This document shows, piece after piece, positions 61,314-64,000 of a stretch of 64,000 nt of DNA. The stretch covers positions 1 to 64,000 of the forward strand of contig JALMLS010000320.1 in the NCBI GenBank assembly GCA_038496445.1, in the 5' to 3' direction. The position numbers were made by a program, and so were the translations under genes. How positions within the stretch are numbered: the first letter of the stretch is position 1; each line of letters begins with the position of its first letter. The notes below the pieces were generated by a model. It made no database searches and had not been told where the DNA came from. It worked only from the letters and a program-made list of their open reading frames with translations. Source of the DNA: Trichosphaerium sp. ATCC 40318. Lineage: Eukaryota; Discosea; Flabellinia; Trichosidae.

Positions 61314-62991
61314 GTGAACACGCACGTCAGGGAGTTTTGGCGCGTTTAAAAAAGAAACGAGCTGCTGATAGCAATGGCAGGAGTAAAGTATCCCCTGCTC
61401 GTCCAGGCAGCAGAGAATACAAAAAAAATAGGACAAGGGAGCCTATACGCGGCCGAGCATCTTCAGAAGGCTCTACTTCAAGAAATGGAGACGATGACAC
61501 GCATTATCAAGCGCCTGAATTTGGCGCGTCAAAGTCTGAAGGAAGCCAATCTCCTGGTGGTACTTTATTTTAAGCATTCTCAAGCTAAATATCATTTAGG
61601 TCTCAGGGGACGGCGAACTGCAATTCAAATTGGCCAAAGGAGGGAGTTGACTAGCGGTCAAGGCGTATGGGAACCAGCTATTGTTTCTCGACAAGAATCA
61701 CCTATGGGATCTCCAAGATCTGGTCAGTCGTCACCTACGCGTGGCGGTTTATTTAAAAGCAAAAGCTTCGATCACTCTAGGAGTACATCCAGGGAACCCA
61801 GAGGGCGTCATGAATTTGAAAGCGTGTTTAGTGATGTTATTCTTTATCAGGTTCGGCAAAAAAACCCTTTGACTTAGCATTAATATCGGTTAGGCTTTCG
61901 CTGATTACTGCAAAAGATCATATTGTGCTGAGAATCTGGCTTTTTTGTTCAGTGCGCGAAAGTTTAGGCGTGAATTTACACCTGAGGCTGATCTTGGTGA
62001 ACTTGTACAGTTTGCTCAACATATTTATGACACGTACGTGTATTTTTTTGGTTGGGCGAAAAGATTTGGGGCGATTTAGCAAGTTTTTAATGTAACGCGT
62101 AGCTATATTGCAGAGGAAGGCATTAATGCTGTGTCTTTACCTGAAGAGTATGATAGTGTACCTGGTACCAGAGAAGTACTTGGAGAACAAATAAGTAATG
62201 GAGAGATTGATCAAATGATGTTTGATGAAATTTGTGAGGTACGGTGTTGCACTAGTTATTGAGTGGAGTTTGGCTGTTTTTGTAGTTAGAAGCCCTGTAC
62301 AAAAATAATTGCAATTCTACAAAAATGTTCTTGCCGCGAAAGTCAGAGTTCTGCATCGTTACTAATTACCCGTGTAGTGTATAGAATCTTTAATGATAAC
62401 TCATTACAACAAGTTCCAAAACTTGCCAAATGAGAAGTCTTCTCGGACACCTACTACGAGTAGCGATAACCTATGGAAACAACTAGACGGTAGTGATCCT
62501 AGATTCACAATAGAGTCTTTTAGAAAGTTTCTAAAGAAAAAGAAGGTCGAACACTATCTAGACTTTCTAGCTAGAGTAGAAAAGTATAAGGATCTATCTC
62601 CTGAAGGAGATGATCTTCTACGTGAAGCAGAAGGTATTTGGGATACCTTCCTTTCTAGAAAAGTTAGAAGACATTTGGAGGTTGATAAACGAACCAAAGA
62701 AGGTCTTGAGAGTAGGATCGTTAGTAAGAAAGCGATGCCTAATCTTTTTAAAGCTGCTGAAGATGAAGTAGTTACACTACTACATCAGCGTCTATTAGCG
62801 TAAGTCATGGTTTTTTTAGCGTGCCTTAAGTTAACTTAATTTACCCTTAAAGACTCGCTTAACTTTGAAGATTTTTTTCTTTTTTGTTGTTGTCCGTGTT
62901 AACGTTTTTCTTTTGGTTTAGATTTAAACACAAGAGTCAGAGGAGTAACTCCAAGAAGCGGAGACACAATTCTGGTTCTGGTGGTAGATAA
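61314..62991 (+). CDS. Tandem RGS-domain protein, 5' end unresolved
   Basis: RGS proteins speed GTP hydrolysis by G-alpha subunits. The visible coding part opens in a basic low-complexity region (LARLKKKRAADSNGRSK, then Ser/Arg-Pro repeats such as QESPMGSPRSGQSSPTRGG), then two RGS domains. The first (about 61810-62430) reads FESVFSDVILYQ, AFADYCKRSYCAENLAFLFS, ELVQFAQHIYDT and NGEIDQMMFDEIC. The second (62500-62800) reads TIESFRKFLKKKKVEHYLDF, LREAEGIWDTFLS and MPNLFKAAEDEVVTLLHQRL. The key EN pair of RGS domains is present in the first (AENLAF) but absent in the second (VEHYLDF), so the second may be structural or inactive. A short final exon gives a basic tail and the stop at 62989. The lack of a clear first exon, and the compositional similarity of its start to the kinase tail, leave open a kinase-RGS fusion as in amoebozoan RGS-domain kinases. 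Confidence 0.72.
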
Positions 62992-63385
62992 AGGATTTAC
63001 TTACCACCGCTTAATACCAAAAAAAACCCCAACTTACAGCTTACCGTTTTTACCTTTGTTCATAACACCTTGTAAATAAAAATGGGTTGGTAAGCATAAA
63101 CAAAGAGGAGTTTAAATTAGCTTAGTTTGCAAGTGTCAGCAACGCCTTGGTAAACGTGTTTAATTAGAAGTAAGGCAATAAACTAGAGTCAATGTGCAGG
63201 GCACTAGCATGAAGCAGTAAATCTTCTGTTCTAGTTGATAAACAAGACCTAAAAGAATATAATAGATTGTGCTTGCTAGAAAACAAGGTTCTGGTATGAT
63301 CCAATGTAAAGAGATGTTAGTTTCGGAAGTACTAGTTTAATTTTCTATTCACACATTAACACAATAAAAGACTGGGTTGGACAGG
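62992..63385. other. Intergenic region (convergent 3' ends)
   Basis: AT-rich spacer between the 3' ends of the RGS and ELMO genes. Probable polyadenylation signals such as AATAAA appear at about 63075 and 63177. No gene seen. Confidence 0.6.
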
Positions 63386-64000
63386 TCAACCTAGCATAGC
63401 ATCTTCTATTAGTGTCATACCAAGCAATCGTCCTTCATCATCAAATAGAATACCTTTTGATTTCAGAACATCCATTACCTTTGTAAGAAACTAACCAAAC
63501 ATAAGAAAAATCAAACACATAGTGTGCTCTACCTTGCGCCATAGTCTTTGAAATTCCATTATATCCTTTGGTTTACTATCATAATAAAATACAGCAAAGT
63601 TGAGAAACAGAAGTGCTAAATGAATGAGATACAACAAAGTGAAAAAAAATACAACATAAAACATCACTGATTAACCCATTTATGTCAAGAAAAAATTCTG
63701 TAGAGCCTGGAACCCTTAGAAGCTCTCAGGCAATACATTTTCCACCTTTCACTCAGCAACCCATTAGGTTGTTTTTAAAGATATCTAGAGCTCAGGGCAC
63801 CAAGTGAAATAACAAAGGTTTTTTATCACGTGATTTCTAAAATAAAAATAGGACAAAAAAGGAGTACCATAAACTTTAAAGAACTGTTTCTTTGGATCAC
63901 CATTCCTTAGAAAATGAGAATCTAACTTTCTTGAACAAACAGCAAGCCAATAAACAAATTCTGTTAAATTAATGCCAGTTATAGCCAGCGGAAACCCATA
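63386..64000 (-). CDS. ELMO-domain protein, 3' part (runs off window)
   Basis: The minus-strand frame entering from the right edge reads YGFPLAITGINLTEFVYWL, close to the TGINLT core of the ELMO domain, which acts with Dock-type GEFs or as a GAP for Arf-like GTPases in actin control and phagocytosis. After introns it continues LHLALLFLNFAVFYYDSKPK and MEFQRLWRKVMDVL, resembling the F..F..LW/K...MDF region of ELMO domains. It ends GRLLGMTLIEDAMLG with the stop at 63386. Intron positions here are approximate, one exon near 63780-63680 is uncertain, and the N-terminal part is outside the window. Confidence 0.58.

Noticed and set aside
1-64000. CRISPR array, insertion sequence or prokaryotic operon
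   Set aside because: The window is intron-rich eukaryotic DNA; no direct repeats with regular spacers and no transposase gene were seen.
1-64000. tRNA or 5S rRNA genes
   Set aside because: I scanned for the B-box (GGTTCGAATCC) and 5S internal control sequences by eye and saw no convincing copy; a covariance search would be needed to exclude them.

Overview
The window is nuclear DNA from an AT-rich, gene-dense eukaryote. Genes are broken by many short introns (mostly about 40-70 bases, GT...AG), intergenic gaps are small, and genes lie on both strands. The content suggests a free-living, phagotrophic, aerobic protist, most likely an amoebozoan or a unicellular relative of animals. It includes a STAT protein, a peroxinectin-like animal haem peroxidase, a full-length Dicer, a Ste20-type kinase next to a tandem RGS protein, an ELMO-domain protein, a LamG membrane protein and mitochondrial genes (SDHAF4, HSD17B10). 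The oversized 18S rRNA gene and divergent 5.8S fit a fast-evolving amoeba, but I cannot name the species from the sequence.

Layout. Bases 1-829 are rDNA spacer with ATGCC-rich repeats. Bases 830-7911 are one rDNA unit on the minus strand: 18S 7911-5264, ITS1, a divergent 5.8S candidate, ITS2, and 28S about 4645-830. Bases 7912 to about 11000 are the 5' external and intergenic spacer, with six imperfect hairpin repeats at 8627-9483. Unique-sequence genes then run to the end: ERCC1 (+), HSD17B10 (-), SURF6 (-), SDHAF4 (+), a LamG membrane protein (+), STAT (+), a peroxinectin-like peroxidase (+), Dicer (-), a large helical protein with a PIP-like C-terminus (+), a two-TM protein with a phage tail-collar domain (-), a WD40 protein (-), a broken polyubiquitin gene (+), a GH30 glucosylceramidase (-), a tandem-repeat protein with a nuclease-like C-terminus (-), a MORN protein (-), an F-box/Cys-rich protein (+), a secreted protein of unknown function (+), a STE-type kinase (+), a tandem RGS protein (+), and the 3' part of an ELMO-domain gene (-) running off the edge.

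This is not one pathway. Recurring themes are signalling (STAT, kinase, RGS, ELMO), DNA and RNA processing (ERCC1, Dicer, SURF6, the PIP-tailed protein, the nuclease-like protein) and secreted or surface proteins (peroxidase, LamG protein, tail-collar protein, GH30 enzyme, unknown secreted protein). Several genes are divergently paired with short shared upstream regions (SURF6/SDHAF4, Dicer/helical protein, MORN/F-box). Two genome-wide habits stand out: 5' splice sites are often GTACGT rather than GTAAGT, and CACGTG is conspicuously frequent outside exons.

Exon models were built by eye from reading frame, GT/AG signals and family similarity. First exons and exact starts are the least certain parts. 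No database search was possible.
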